Assembly: GCA_016937855.1 (NCBI GenBank)
Contig: JAFGVU010000107.1
Span: 1 to 42,260 of the forward strand
Direction of reading: 5' to 3'
Source of the DNA: Bacteroidales bacterium
GTDB taxonomy: Bacteria; Bacteroidota; Bacteroidia; Bacteroidales; ML635J-15
Length of the DNA: 42,260 bases
The notes under the pieces were generated by a model, which was not told the origin of the DNA, ran no database searches, and was given only the letters and a program-made list of their open reading frames with translations. The translations under genes were made by a program, and so were the position numbers. Positions 42,139-42,260 of the stretch are shown piece by piece (the stretch's first letter is position 1; each line of letters opens with the position of its first letter).

Positions 42139-42260
42139 CATGGAGCATAGGGCATGGGGCAATAAGTGCAGGGTGTTAACACAATGCTTATACTGCAATT
42201 TAGCACAATGTTTTTATTAGCACAAATGCTATTCTCTCTACAATATAAGCCCCATGCTCC
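42139..42260. repeat. Heptamer-type repeat fragments at the window end
   Basis: CATGGAG-CATAGGG-CATGGGG (42139-42159) is a short 7-bp tandem series. The window ends with GCCCCATGCTCC (42249-42260), the reverse complement of the same motif. Between them are the palindrome GTGTTAACAC (42173-42182) and repeated TTAGCACAA. A degenerate copy of the TCGACACTTCGG/AAGCTCA repeat lies before it (about 42098-42130). Confidence 0.55.

Overview
The window looks like a low-GC member of the Bacteroidota, probably Bacteroidales-like. Three things support this: a giant secreted protein ends in a type IX secretion (T9SS) sorting domain, promoter boxes fit the Bacteroidota TTTG / TAnnTTTG pattern, and Shine-Dalgarno sequences are weak. 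No tRNA, rRNA, CRISPR array or recognisable transposase was seen.

The left two thirds (about 0.1-27.4 kb) is a surface-polysaccharide locus. From the left it holds an acyltransferase-3 membrane protein and a divergent multi-spanning membrane protein (candidate Wzy polymerase). Next come three enzymes of the acetamidino-modification type (WbpG/PseA-like amidotransferase, a HisF paralogue and a HisH paralogue), with an AlbA_2/Schlafen-type regulator between hisF and hisH. A minus-strand run of three glycosyltransferases and a methyltransferase follows, then a degenerate asparagine-synthetase-like protein. On the plus strand are a GT52/sialyltransferase-like protein and a Wzx flippase.

From 27.4 down to 16.2 kb runs one tightly packed minus-strand operon of 13 genes for nonulosonic (sialic-acid-like) sugars. 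Its first part, legB-legC-neuD-neuB-neuC-ptmE, is a near-complete legionaminic acid pathway. Its second part is a YhcH protein, a second divergent NeuB-like synthase, an SpsF-like cytidylyltransferase, a Gfo/Idh/MocA oxidoreductase, an SDR, a hexapeptide acyltransferase and an SGNH hydrolase. This second part could modify the first sugar or make a different one. A plausible working model is that a CMP-activated, possibly acetamidino-bearing nonulosonate is made here, added by the GT52-like protein and exported by Wzx.

At 27.5-33.2 kb lies a 1,889-residue secreted modular protein (Fn3-like, LamG-like, PKD repeats, T9SS tail). It has a large internal duplication, a base-composition change near 30,545, and an in-frame insertion of intergenic palindromic repeat sequence. 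The right part (33.2-42.3 kb) is different in character: a 1-kb hairpin-rich non-coding stretch, two stand-alone AAA ATPases, a membrane-anchored lipase/FecR-like protein, a lipoprotein and ComF. They are separated by short intergenic regions filled with dispersed repeats.

Two repeat systems stand out. Octamer arrays bracket the hisH-regulator-hisF segment. A family of palindromic mini-elements with shared ends (CTAAGGTGACTGAG ... GTCTCGAAGTCACCG) occurs both between genes and inside the giant gene. All functional calls are from reading translations and motifs; no database search was possible.
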